Shown here in pieces: positions 4,901-11,508 of a stretch of DNA of 11,704 bases. Under the pieces are notes generated by a model. It worked only from the letters and a program-made list of their open reading frames with translations. It ran no database searches and had not been told where the DNA came from. Where the stretch lies: positions 1-11,704 of the forward strand of contig CATXJW010000053.1 of assembly GCA_958370325.1 (NCBI GenBank), written 5' to 3'. The DNA comes from an uncultured Collinsella sp. GTDB lineage: Bacteria; Actinomycetota; Coriobacteriia; Coriobacteriales; Coriobacteriaceae. Within the stretch, counting starts at the first letter, position 1. Each line of letters begins with the position of its first letter. Position numbers and translations under genes: made by a program.

Positions 4901-7429
4901 TTATTCGTTGTCGCCGGCAGTTAGCTGCGTTGCGGAAAGCGCGCCGTCGGCCGCGGTTGCGGCTGCGGCGTCGGGCCAGACCCAGTCGGTAAAGGCCGGG
5001 TGATCGAAGCCCTCGTCGCACGCGAACTCAAAGGCCTCGGTGCGGAATGCCTCCCACTCGTCAATCTGCTCGGCAAACTTATCGGCGTCGACCATGCGCA
5101 GCACGTCGGCGGCAAGCGCCCAGCGGTCCATGTTGTTCAGGCGCAGCATGTCGAACGGCGTGGTCGTAGAGCCTTTCTCCTCGTAGCCGTGGACACGGAA
5201 GGCGTCGTGGCCGGGACGGTTCCAGATCAGACGGCGAATCGTGCCGGCATAGGCATGGAATGCGAAGAGCACGGGCTTCTCGCCGCAACCGAACAGCTCA
5301 GCCCAGCGCTCATCGCTGATGGCCTGGTCGTTCTCGCAGACATTCTGGATCTTGAGCAGGTCGACCACGTTGACGAACCACACCTTAATGCCTAGCTCGC
5401 GCAGCATATCGGTTGCAGCCAGGGCCTCGAGCGTCGGCACGTCACCGCAGGTGGCGACCACGACGTCGGCCTCGGCGAGCGAGTCGGCGGTCGATGCCCA
5501 CTCCCAAATCGCGACACCCTCGGCGAGCTCAGACTTGGCCTCGTCGACCGTCTGGAAGGTGGGGGCGGGTTGCTTGCCACAGAAGATGGCGTTGACGCAG
5601 TCGGTGGACTGGTAGACGCGCTCGGCCACGGCAAGGGCCATGTTGGCGTCGGCCGGATAGTAAGCATTCACGATATGCGTGTCGTTGGCCTTGTTGAGCA
5701 GCAGGTCGATAAAGCCGGGGTCCTGGTGCGAGAAGCCGTTGTGGTCCTGGCGCCACACGTGGCTCGACAGCAAAATGTTGAGGCCGCTGATAGGAGCACG
5801 CCACGGAATCTCGCGCTTGGTGGCCTCGAGCCATTTGCAGTGCTGGTTGACCATGGAATCGACGACGTGGACAAAGCTCTCGTAGGAGCTCCACACGCCG
5901 GAGCGTCCGGTGAGCACGTAGGCTTCGAGGAAACCCTCACATTGGTGCTCGGACAGCTGCTCGACAACCTTACCGGAGCCGGCCAGCAGCTCGTCGTTGG
6001 CCTCGTCCTCGTAGAATCCGGCATCCCACTGCTTCTTGGTCACCTTGTAGGCAGCCTGTAGGCGGTTGGACGCGGTCTCGTCGGGACCGAAGATGCGGAA
6101 GTCGTCCATGTTCTTGGCCAGGACGTCGGCGGTGTACTCACCAAAGACGCGGGCGGCCTCGGTGGAGCCCCAGCCGTGACCCTTACTTGCGACGGGAATC
6201 TCGTGGGCGTGGATATCGGGCAGTTCGAGCTCGCGGCGCACCTTGCCGCCGTTTGCATTGGGGTTGGCGCCGATGCGCAGCTCGCCGGTCGGCATAAAGG
6301 CCGTCACCTCGGGACGTACCTGGCCCTCGGGCGTAAAGAGCTCCTCGGGCTTGTAGGAGCGCAGCCACTCGCGCAGCACGCGGAAGTGCTCGTGGGTGTC
6401 CTTGGCGCTCGCCAGCGGCACCTGATGCGCGCGCCAGGAGTCCTCGGTCTTCTTGCCGTCGATGCGCTTGGGGCAAGTCCAGCCCTTGGGCGTACGGAAC
6501 ACGATCATGGGATAGGCCGGGCGGACCACGGTCTCGTCCGCGGCTGCCTGAGCCTGAGCGGTGGCCTTGATGTCGCAGATCTCGTCAAAGACCTGCTCAA
6601 ACAGGGCGGCGAAACGCTCATGGATGCTCGCGTGACTCTCGTCGTCAAAGCCGGCGACAAAGAAGTGCGGCTTGTAGCCCATGCCCTCAAAGAACTTGGT
6701 GAGCTCCTCGTCGGACACGCGGGCGAGGATGGTGGGGTTGGCGATCTTGTAGCCGTTGAGGTGCAGGATCGGCAGGACGATACCGTCGGTTGCCGGGTTC
6801 ACGAGCTTGTTGGACTGCCAAGAGGTCGCAAGCGGACCGGTCTCGGACTCGCCGTCGCCCACCACGGCCACGGCCAGCAGGCTCGGGTTGTCCATGACGG
6901 CGCCGTAGGCGTGGCTGAGCGTGTAGCCGAGCTCGCCGCCCTCGTGAATGGAGCCGGGCGTCTCGGGCGCAAAGTGGCTCGGGATGCCGCCGGGATAGGA
7001 GAACTGGCGGAAGAACTTCTGCAGGCCGGCCTCGTCATTGGTGATGTCGGGGCGGATCTCACGGTAGGTGCCATCGAGCAGCGACTGGGCAGTACCGGCA
7101 GGGCCACCGTGGCCCGGGCCCATCAAAAAGATGGCGTTCTGGTTGTGATCGGCAATGAGGCGGTTGACGTGGCCGAACAGGAAGTTAATGCCGGGCGTGG
7201 TGCCCCAGTGACCGACCAGGCGGTGCTTAACGTCCGGACGACCAAAGTCGCGCACCTCACCGGTTTTCTCGTCAACAAAGTCGGGGCGCATCAGCGGGTT
7301 GGAGCGAAGGTAAATCTGGCCGACGGACAGGTAGTTCGATACGCGCCAATACAGGTCGACGCCCTCGAGCTCGGAAGCCGGCACCTCGTGGCCCAGCTTT
7401 TGCCACGGCGTTCCCAGAGTTTTAGCCAT
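4901..7429 (-). CDS. xfp: Xylulose-5-phosphate/fructose-6-phosphate phosphoketolase
   Basis: An 842-residue thiamine-diphosphate enzyme that splits xylulose 5-phosphate (and often fructose 6-phosphate) with phosphate. The products are acetyl phosphate and glyceraldehyde 3-phosphate or erythrose 4-phosphate; this is the key step of the bifid shunt and heterolactic pathway. Family marks are all present: GHWGTTPG at 73-80 and GPGHGGPAG at 104-112, with catalytic-site histidines; the thiamine-diphosphate motif GDGESETGP at 191-199; FGPDETASNRL at 447-457; HQCEGFLEAY near 495-504, holding the expected catalytic Glu; and SSHVWRQDHNGFSHQDPGF at 555-573. Usual length is about 790-825; here an Ala/Asp-rich tail of some 20 residues is added. 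The start at 7429 (MAKTLGTPWQ) has AGGGA upstream. It stands alone with a LacI-family gene in front and operators at its promoter. Dual substrate use is likely but not provable from sequence. Confidence 0.97.
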   Translation of the reverse strand: MAKTLGTPWQKLGHEVPASELEGVDLYWRVSNYLSVGQIYLRSNPLMRPDFVDEKTGEVRDFGRPDVKHRLVGHWGTTPGINFLFGHVNRLIADHNQNAIFLMGPGHGGPAGTAQSLLDGTYREIRPDITNDEAGLQKFFRQFSYPGGIPSHFAPETPGSIHEGGELGYTLSHAYGAVMDNPSLLAVAVVGDGESETGPLATSWQSNKLVNPATDGIVLPILHLNGYKIANPTILARVSDEELTKFFEGMGYKPHFFVAGFDDESHASIHERFAALFEQVFDEICDIKATAQAQAAADETVVRPAYPMIVFRTPKGWTCPKRIDGKKTEDSWRAHQVPLASAKDTHEHFRVLREWLRSYKPEELFTPEGQVRPEVTAFMPTGELRIGANPNANGGKVRRELELPDIHAHEIPVASKGHGWGSTEAARVFGEYTADVLAKNMDDFRIFGPDETASNRLQAAYKVTKKQWDAGFYEDEANDELLAGSGKVVEQLSEHQCEGFLEAYVLTGRSGVWSSYESFVHVVDSMVNQHCKWLEATKREIPWRAPISGLNILLSSHVWRQDHNGFSHQDPGFIDLLLNKANDTHIVNAYYPADANMALAVAERVYQSTDCVNAIFCGKQPAPTFQTVDEAKSELAEGVAIWEWASTADSLAEADVVVATCGDVPTLEALAATDMLRELGIKVWFVNVVDLLKIQNVCENDQAISDERWAELFGCGEKPVLFAFHAYAGTIRRLIWNRPGHDAFRVHGYEEKGSTTTPFDMLRLNNMDRWALAADVLRMVDADKFAEQIDEWEAFRTEAFEFACDEGFDHPAFTDWVWPDAAAATAADGALSATQLTAGDNE

Positions 7430-7487
7430 TGTTTATGTCCCTTCGCTGTATGGTCACCCTCCAATACGGCAACCTTTCGTTGGGACT

Positions 7488-7493
7488 AGTATA
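7488..7493 (-). promoter_or_regulatory. Probable -10 box of the xfp promoter
   Basis: The minus strand reads TATACT here, 58 bases before the xfp start. The -35 expected 17 bases upstream (7511-7516) reads TACTGA, a poor match. The operator at 7499-7510 fills the spacer and the one at 7520-7531 lies just upstream of the -35, so bound regulator should block polymerase. Confidence 0.45.
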
Positions 7494-7498
7494 TTTGG

Positions 7499-7531
7499 TA
7501 AAACGTTTTATCAGTATGAAAAAACGTTTTA
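7499..7531. promoter_or_regulatory. Paired LacI-type operators before xfp
   Basis: TAAAACGTTTTA at 7499-7510 is a perfect 12-bp palindrome with the central CG typical of LacI-family operators. A second copy centred at 7525/7526 (AAAAACGTTTTA, 7520-7531) is perfect over its inner ten bases. Centres are 21 bp apart, two helical turns, placing both on the same face of the DNA. The adjacent LacI-family gene is the obvious candidate to bind them. Confidence 0.75.
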
Positions 7532-7550
7532 CCATCCTGATTTGCCATGT

Positions 7551-7598
7551 TGACAGGCAGAAGCAGACATTCACCTGCGACATTGCCTGTCACAGGTG
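7551..7598 (-). repeat. Interleaved inverted repeats between lacI-type gene and xfp
   Basis: TGACAGGCA (7551-7559) pairs perfectly with TGCCTGTCA (7584-7592). CACCTG (7572-7577), inside that loop, pairs with CAGGTG (7593-7598), outside it. The two stems are interleaved, so they would form a pseudoknot-like fold or exclude each other. There is no T-run, so a terminator for the regulator gene is uncertain. Confidence 0.5.
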
Positions 7599-7624
7599 CT
7601 CCACATTCAGTCTCTGCAAATTGA

Positions 7625-7636
7625 TAAACGTGTTTA
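7625..7636. promoter_or_regulatory. Possible third LacI-type operator at the regulator's stop codon
   Basis: TAAACGTGTTTA has arms TAAAC/GTTTA and overlaps the stop codon (7634-7636) of the LacI-family gene. It resembles the sites at 7499-7531, though the central pair differs. It could be an auxiliary site for looping or a chance match in AT-rich sequence. Confidence 0.3.
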
Positions 7637-8662
7637 GTTATGTTTAGTAAGCTCGAGCACGCTGTCCTTAACGATAAGCGCCGGCTCCAGAACGACCTCT
7701 TCGGCACGTCTACCGCCCCTACCGGCAAGACGCTTGGACATGCAGCCAAAAGCATGCTTCGCAAGGACACCAGGATCCTGCTCAATCGCGGTCAGCGCCG
7801 GCTCAAAGAGAACGTCGGCCGCCGAGTTGTCATAGCTCACCACCGAGATATCGTCCGGGATGCTCTCACCCATCTCGTGCAGGCGCTTGAGCAAACCGAG
7901 GGCAATGTTATCCGAGCTTGCGAACACGGCGGTGGCGTCGGTTGCGAGCACCGCCTCCGAGGCCTCGTAGGCACTCGGAATGTAGTACTCGCTCTCAAAC
8001 TCCAAACGCGCGTCGATCGGCAGGCCAACCTCGCGCAGCGCGCGCTCATAGCCGGCAAGTCGCTTGCGGCCCGTATTGGAACGGCGCGCGTTAACCAAGC
8101 AGGCAATGCGACGGTGGCCCTGCTCGATCAAGTAGCGGGTAGCCATGTAGCCACCCATCTCGTGGTCGAACATCACCTTGTCGCACTCGAGCCCCTCAAT
8201 GGCGCGGTCGACCATTACGGCCGGGATGGGCAGGTGGCTGACTTCTTCGCGCAGGGCGCGGTCGTCGGAGAACTCGTCACCCACCACCAGAAAGACGCCA
8301 TCAACGCCGCGCGTCACCAGCTGGCGCAGCAGCTCCAGATCGTCATCGGCGCTTCCGCCCGAGCTGGTAATGAAGAGCGCATAGCCGTCCTCGCGGCAGC
8401 GCTTTTCCAGGCTACCGGCGAGCGAGGCAAAAAAGCGGCTCTCGATGTTAGGGACGATAAGGCCCAGCGTGCGCGACTCGCGCATGACCAGGCTGCGCGC
8501 AATCTGGTTGGGAACATAGTGGTTGCGCGCCGCGACCTCTTTGATGAGCTTGCGGTTTTCTTCCGAGATGCGACAGGGCCGATTATTGAGAACAAGCGAG
8601 ACCGACGAGGGGGAAAGCCCCACCTCCTGGGCGATCTGCTTGAGGGTGACTTTGTTGGCCAT
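7634..8662 (-). CDS. LacI-family transcriptional regulator, probable regulator of xfp
   Basis: A 342-residue protein of standard LacI/GalR size. Residues 5-27 form the helix-turn-helix (VTLKQIAQEVGLSPSSVSLV), followed by the hinge helix IARSLVMRESRTLGLIVP (54-71). The remainder is the periplasmic-binding-like effector domain, with GVDGVFLV, AVMVDRAI, YLIEQGHRRIACL, YERALREVGL, AVFASSDNIALGLL and the closing PDDISVVSYDN block. The start at 8662 follows GGAAGGAG. Specificity positions in the recognition helix are P-S (residues 18-19), unlike LacI (Y-Q). It lies 204 bases upstream of xfp in the same direction. Two good operators cover the xfp promoter and a related site precedes its own gene, so it probably represses xfp and itself. 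No sugar transporter adjoins it, so the inducer may be an internal sugar phosphate; that is inference. Confidence 0.92.
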   Translation of the reverse strand: MANKVTLKQIAQEVGLSPSSVSLVLNNRPCRISEENRKLIKEVAARNHYVPNQIARSLVMRESRTLGLIVPNIESRFFASLAGSLEKRCREDGYALFITSSGGSADDDLELLRQLVTRGVDGVFLVVGDEFSDDRALREEVSHLPIPAVMVDRAIEGLECDKVMFDHEMGGYMATRYLIEQGHRRIACLVNARRSNTGRKRLAGYERALREVGLPIDARLEFESEYYIPSAYEASEAVLATDATAVFASSDNIALGLLKRLHEMGESIPDDISVVSYDNSAADVLFEPALTAIEQDPGVLAKHAFGCMSKRLAGRGGRRAEEVVLEPALIVKDSVLELTKHN

Positions 8663-8697
8663 CTCGCTCCTTCCGGGTTTACGCGCAATCTCTTGAA

Positions 8698-8703
8698 AGT
8701 ATA
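8698..8703 (-). promoter_or_regulatory. Probable -10 box of the LacI-family gene
   Basis: The minus strand reads TATACT, 36 bases before the start codon at 8662, giving a leader of roughly 28 bases. The -35 at 17 bp spacing (CACCGA) is poor. An operator-like site at 8725-8742 lies over and just upstream of the -35. Confidence 0.4.
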
Positions 8704-8724
8704 GCGACTACCCCTCTACCTCGG

Positions 8725-8742
8725 TGATAAACACTTTACCAA
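8725..8742. promoter_or_regulatory. Candidate autoregulatory operator
   Basis: On the minus strand this reads TTGGTAAAGTGTTTATCA. The xfp site (plus strand, from 7496) reads TTGGTAAAACGTTTTATCA. The flanks are identical and the centre is one base shorter. It sits between the regulator gene and murB, near the regulator's -35, as expected for negative autoregulation. Confidence 0.45.
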
Positions 8743-8796
8743 TCCGGTGGACGGCTGTTTTATCGCCGCCAGCGCACCAAATCCGTCCGGGTGGGG

Positions 8797-8802
8797 TATA
8801 TT
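8797..8802 (+). promoter_or_regulatory. Possible -10 box of the murB promoter
   Basis: TATATT lies 43 bases before the murB ATG, right after GTGGGG. No convincing -35 is present. A perfect CAATCGATTG palindrome follows at 8804-8813, at about the start of transcription. This is a low-certainty pattern match. Confidence 0.3.
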
Positions 8803-8845
8803 GCAATCGATTGATGACAACGACCACCAAAAGGCGGACATTCGT

Positions 8846-9808
8846 ATGCACGAGAACGACTTTTTTAACGAGGACCTGCTGTGCGCGCTCGCTGGCGCTG
8901 CCGGCGAGGACAACGTGCTGATGAGCGAGCCCATGCGCGAGCACACCACGTTTAAGATCGGCGGCCCGGCCGACGTCTTTGTCACGCCCGATACCGAGCA
9001 GGGCCTCGTCGCCACGCTCGATACCTGCTATCGCTGCGACCTGCCACTCACCATCGTGGGCAACGGCTCCGACTTGCTCGTCGGCGACAAGGGCATCCGC
9101 GGCGTCGTCGTAGCGCTGGGCGAGGGCCTCTCCGACATTACGGTCAATGGCACGCACGTCACGGCGGCAGCCGGCGCCTTGCTTTCCGATGTCGCAGCCG
9201 CGGCAGCCGAGGCCGGCCTTGCCGGCATGGAGCCCATCTCGGGCATCCCCGGATCGGTCGGCGGCGCCTGCTACATGAACGCCGGTGCCTACGGTGCCTG
9301 CATGGCCGATGTGCTGGAGTCCGTGCGCGTCTACAAACCCGCTCGCCAGCTCGACGACGGCACCCGCGGCAGCGGCAACATCATCGAGTTCGATGTCGAC
9401 GAACTCAACCTGGGCTATCGCAAGAGCCGCATCGCCGACGACGGCTTTATCGTTCTTTCTGCCACCTTCAACCTCGCACCGGGCAACGCCGCGATGATCA
9501 AGACCGACATGGATGACTACCGCCAGCGCCGCGAGGACAAGCAGCCGCTCGACATGCCGAGTGCCGGCTCCACCTTCAAGCGCCCCGAGGGCTACTTTGC
9601 CGGCAAGCTCATCATGGATGCCGGCCTGCGAGGACACGCCGTTGGCGGCGCGCAGGTGAGCGAGAAGCACTGCGGCTTTATCGTCAACGCCGACCACGCC
9701 ACCGCCGCCGACGTCGACGAACTCATCCGCCACATCCAGGCAACCGTCAAAGACCAATTCGGCGTAGACCTAGAACCCGAAGTCCACCGAGTAGGCGAAT
9801 TCCTTTAA
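8846..9808 (+). CDS. murB: UDP-N-acetylenolpyruvoylglucosamine reductase
   Basis: A 320-residue FAD enzyme. It uses NADPH to reduce UDP-GlcNAc-enolpyruvate to UDP-MurNAc, the second committed cytoplasmic step of peptidoglycan synthesis. The start at 8846 (MHENDFF) follows AAGGCGG; the frame is open to 8747, but that region reads as promoter. FAD-site motifs are KIGGPADVF (37-45), GNGSDLLVGD (72-81) and SGIPGSVGGACYMNAGAYG (132-150). The substrate loop has YRKS (191-194). SAGSTFKRP (239-247) holds the proton-donor Ser242, and LEPEVHRVGEF near the end holds the catalytic Glu312. The compact C-terminal part with GYFAGKLIMDAGLRG is typical of the type II enzymes of Gram-positives. It stands alone, with its own terminator, divergent from the LacI-family gene. 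Confidence 0.97.
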   Translation: MHENDFFNEDLLCALAGAAGEDNVLMSEPMREHTTFKIGGPADVFVTPDTEQGLVATLDTCYRCDLPLTIVGNGSDLLVGDKGIRGVVVALGEGLSDITVNGTHVTAAAGALLSDVAAAAAEAGLAGMEPISGIPGSVGGACYMNAGAYGACMADVLESVRVYKPARQLDDGTRGSGNIIEFDVDELNLGYRKSRIADDGFIVLSATFNLAPGNAAMIKTDMDDYRQRREDKQPLDMPSAGSTFKRPEGYFAGKLIMDAGLRGHAVGGAQVSEKHCGFIVNADHATAADVDELIRHIQATVKDQFGVDLEPEVHRVGEFL

Positions 9809-9812
9809 CAAA

Positions 9813-9834
9813 GAAGGCCCCGAAAGGGGCCTTC
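9813..9834 (+). terminator. Terminator of murB
   Basis: GAAGGCCCC and GGGGCCTTC form a perfect 9-bp stem with a GAAA tetraloop, starting four bases after the murB stop. It is followed by ACCATATTTATT, a loose T-rich tail, and on the other strand by TTTGTT, so it could also stop traffic from the right. Confidence 0.85.
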
Positions 9835-9886
9835 ACCATATTTATTCAGATAACCCAGTCCGGTGTGTCGCGCTCAGGACCCGAGA

Positions 9887-10017
9887 GGGCCGGGACAGTC
9901 CGAGAGGCATAAGGTTGATCGCGAGTTCCGCACGCAAAGAAGGCCACTTAATGTGGCCTTCGTCTTGCGCAGGACTGTAGAGCAGGCAACCTTATGCCTC
10001 GCCCCCAGCCCCGGACC
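9887..10017. repeat. Long inverted repeat enclosing a terminator
   Basis: Arms of 31 bases (9887-9917 and 9987-10017) include a perfect 14-bp inner block, GAGGCATAAGGTTG paired with CAACCTTATGCCTC, and an outer GGGCCGGG/CCCGGACC block with one mismatch. The middle parts of the arms diverge. The left arm begins GGGCCGGGACA, the same 11 bases found (reverse strand) at the end of the 4474-4546 hairpin. Confidence 0.7.
9933..9969 (-). terminator. Probable terminator of the peptidoglycan hydrolase gene
   Basis: GAAGGCCAC and GTGGCCTTC form a perfect 9-bp stem around a five-base loop (9939-9961), with CGCAA/TTGCG pairing outside it. Read on the minus strand the stem is followed by TTTGCG, a short T-run, so it best serves the minus-strand gene that ends at 10037. 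Confidence 0.7.
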
Positions 10018-10036
10018 AACTTGCTTCAAACCGCAG

Positions 10037-11242
10037 CTACGACAGCGCAATACCGCCAAGCCAGCCCCAACGCACGCCAGAGCCAGTGCCATAGAAGCTA
10101 ATAAACGAATCAAGCGACTTAGACGTAATGGCACCCTCGTTGCTCATAACGATACCGCCGCCAACGTAGATACCCACATGACCGTAGATAAGGCCCGGAG
10201 CACCCGTGCCGCTGTGCGAGGAATCGGCCACGATCATGCCCACCTGCAGCGCCGAGCGGTCGGAGCTATAGCACCATGCGTTAAACATATCGCACGCGTT
10301 ACCGCCAAAGTAGCCAACGCCGGCGTTACGGAAGACATTGGTAACCCACGCCGCGCACCAGTTCTGACCCGGCGAAGGCGTAGAGTAGCACGCGTTGACG
10401 ACGGCCTGCTGTTTGCCCGAGCCGGCATTCTGTTGCGGGGTTCCGGGCGCATACGATCCGCCACCCGAGCTTGAACCACCCGAGTAGGAATTGTTCTTGT
10501 TCGCGGCGGCGGCGGCAGCGGCGGCCTTCCTGGCAGCCTCCTCAGCCTGGGCGGCAGCGAGGATCTCGGAATCGCGCTGAGCCATGAGCTCCTTGACGTC
10601 GTCGGAAAGACCGTTCAGCACGGTCTGGACTTCTTGCTGCTTGGCCTGCATATCCTGCATCTGAGCCGTCTGCTGGTCCTTGAGCTTCTCTAAGTCGGCT
10701 TTCTGCGACTCAAGCTCGGTCTTTTGCGCATCGAGCTCTTCCTGGATGGTCTGGATATCCTCGATGGCATCGCGGTCGCTCTTGTTGATCTTCTCAACGT
10801 AATGCGCGTTGGCGACGAGTTCCTCAAACGAACCAGAGGCCAGCAGCAGCGACAGGATGTTCGTGCCGCCGGACTTGTAGCTGGCGGCCACGCGATCGGA
10901 AAGGTCATTGCGCTTCTTCTTGAGCTCGGCCTTCTTTTCATCGATCTGGGCTTGCGTGTCGTCAATCTTGCCCTGGACATTCTCGATGTCGTTGAGGGTC
11001 TGGGCATTCTTGTTGGCCAGCGCCGCATACTCATTTGCGATGCTGTCGAGCTGGGCCTGAACCTCGTCGAGCTGGGCCTGGGCGGCATTCAGTTTATCGG
11101 TGGTTTCTTTGGAAGCCTCCGCCGCATGGGCGCGAGCGGGCAGGCCAAAAAGAACCGCCGCAGAAGCGGCGCCGAACAGGGCCTTGAGGGCAGTGCGGCG
11201 CGAGAGCTCCTGGGAAAGGATGGAATCGCTGTTTGGTGACAT
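10037..11242 (-). CDS. Exported coiled-coil peptidoglycan hydrolase, CHAP/NlpC-P60-like
   Basis: A 401-residue exported protein. The start at 11242 has GGAG six bases upstream. Residues 1-40 are a signal peptide with a twin-arginine-like SRRTALK, a hydrophobic stretch and a probable cut after ARAHA. Residues about 42-235 are a long charged coiled coil (QLDEVQAQLDSIANEY, LESQKADLEKLKDQ), as in PcsB and CwlO. A run of alanines and a Gly/Ser linker (252-275) leads to the catalytic domain, roughly 278-401. That domain has NWCAAWVTNVF (Cys296), YGHVGIYVG (His355) and SNEG (368-371), fitting a Cys-His amidase/endopeptidase fold. In PcsB/CwlO the coiled coil is held inactive until FtsEX activates it; the same may hold here. 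It probably cuts peptidoglycan cross-links or stems outside the cell during division. It is convergent with murB and divergent from galE. The exact bond cleaved is not readable. Confidence 0.88.
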   Translation of the reverse strand: MSPNSDSILSQELSRRTALKALFGAASAAVLFGLPARAHAAEASKETTDKLNAAQAQLDEVQAQLDSIANEYAALANKNAQTLNDIENVQGKIDDTQAQIDEKKAELKKKRNDLSDRVAASYKSGGTNILSLLLASGSFEELVANAHYVEKINKSDRDAIEDIQTIQEELDAQKTELESQKADLEKLKDQQTAQMQDMQAKQQEVQTVLNGLSDDVKELMAQRDSEILAAAQAEEAARKAAAAAAAANKNNSYSGGSSSGGGSYAPGTPQQNAGSGKQQAVVNACYSTPSPGQNWCAAWVTNVFRNAGVGYFGGNACDMFNAWCYSSDRSALQVGMIVADSSHSGTGAPGLIYGHVGIYVGGGIVMSNEGAITSKSLDSFISFYGTGSGVRWGWLGGIALS

Positions 11243-11303
11243 ATGTACTCCGTTACATGTTTATTTATATGTCGCTCAACTCATACATATTAGCGTACAT
11301 ATG
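11240..11303. promoter_or_regulatory. ACATAT repeats in the promoter region of the hydrolase gene
   Basis: CATATGTAC (11240-11248, overlapping the start codon) and GTACATATG (11295-11303) are a perfect 9-bp inverted pair. Two more ACATAT motifs lie between them, one in each orientation. An AT-rich TATAAA (minus strand, near 11263) may be the -10. The spacing resembles a multi-site operator, but no known regulator is recognised. Confidence 0.35.
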
Positions 11304-11465
11304 GCGCGTCCCAACGATTTCCACGAACGGCAGGAAACTACAAGGTCAGCGGCTCGTAAGCAAATGTCAAAGATAAGGTTATGCGTACGCAAGCTCTTCT
11401 ATGAGTACGTTAGCACAATCCTCTGCTTTTCCTACAGTGCACGATTTGGGCGTCCCTGCCTGCGC

Positions 11466-11471
11466 TATACT
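11466..11471 (+). promoter_or_regulatory. Probable -10 box of galE
   Basis: TATACT lies 38 bases before the galE ATG in the context GCGCTATACTCCCC. It is the same hexamer as the proposed -10 boxes of xfp and its regulator. No clear -35 is visible at 16-18 bp. Confidence 0.45.
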
Positions 11472-11508
11472 CCCCTGAAGAAGTGTTCCTGATTCGATAG
11501 GAGACTAC

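Noticed and set aside
6176..7489. 437-codon plus-strand frame opposite xfp
   Set aside because: Antisense shadow; xfp on the other strand has every family motif.
7640..8704. 354-codon plus-strand frame opposite the LacI-family gene
   Set aside because: Antisense shadow of a clearly coding gene.
8747..8845. Upstream in-frame start adding 33 residues to murB
   Set aside because: The extension has no family similarity and covers the promoter-like TATATT; the ATG at 8846 has AAGGCGG before it.
8708..9757. 349-codon minus-strand frame opposite murB
   Set aside because: Val/Gly/Ala-rich antisense shadow; murB motifs are unambiguous on the plus strand.
11295..11492. Possible small gene in the hydrolase-galE gap
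   Set aside because: The plus-strand frame there starts inside the hydrolase gene as antisense and has no ribosome site or protein-like pattern.
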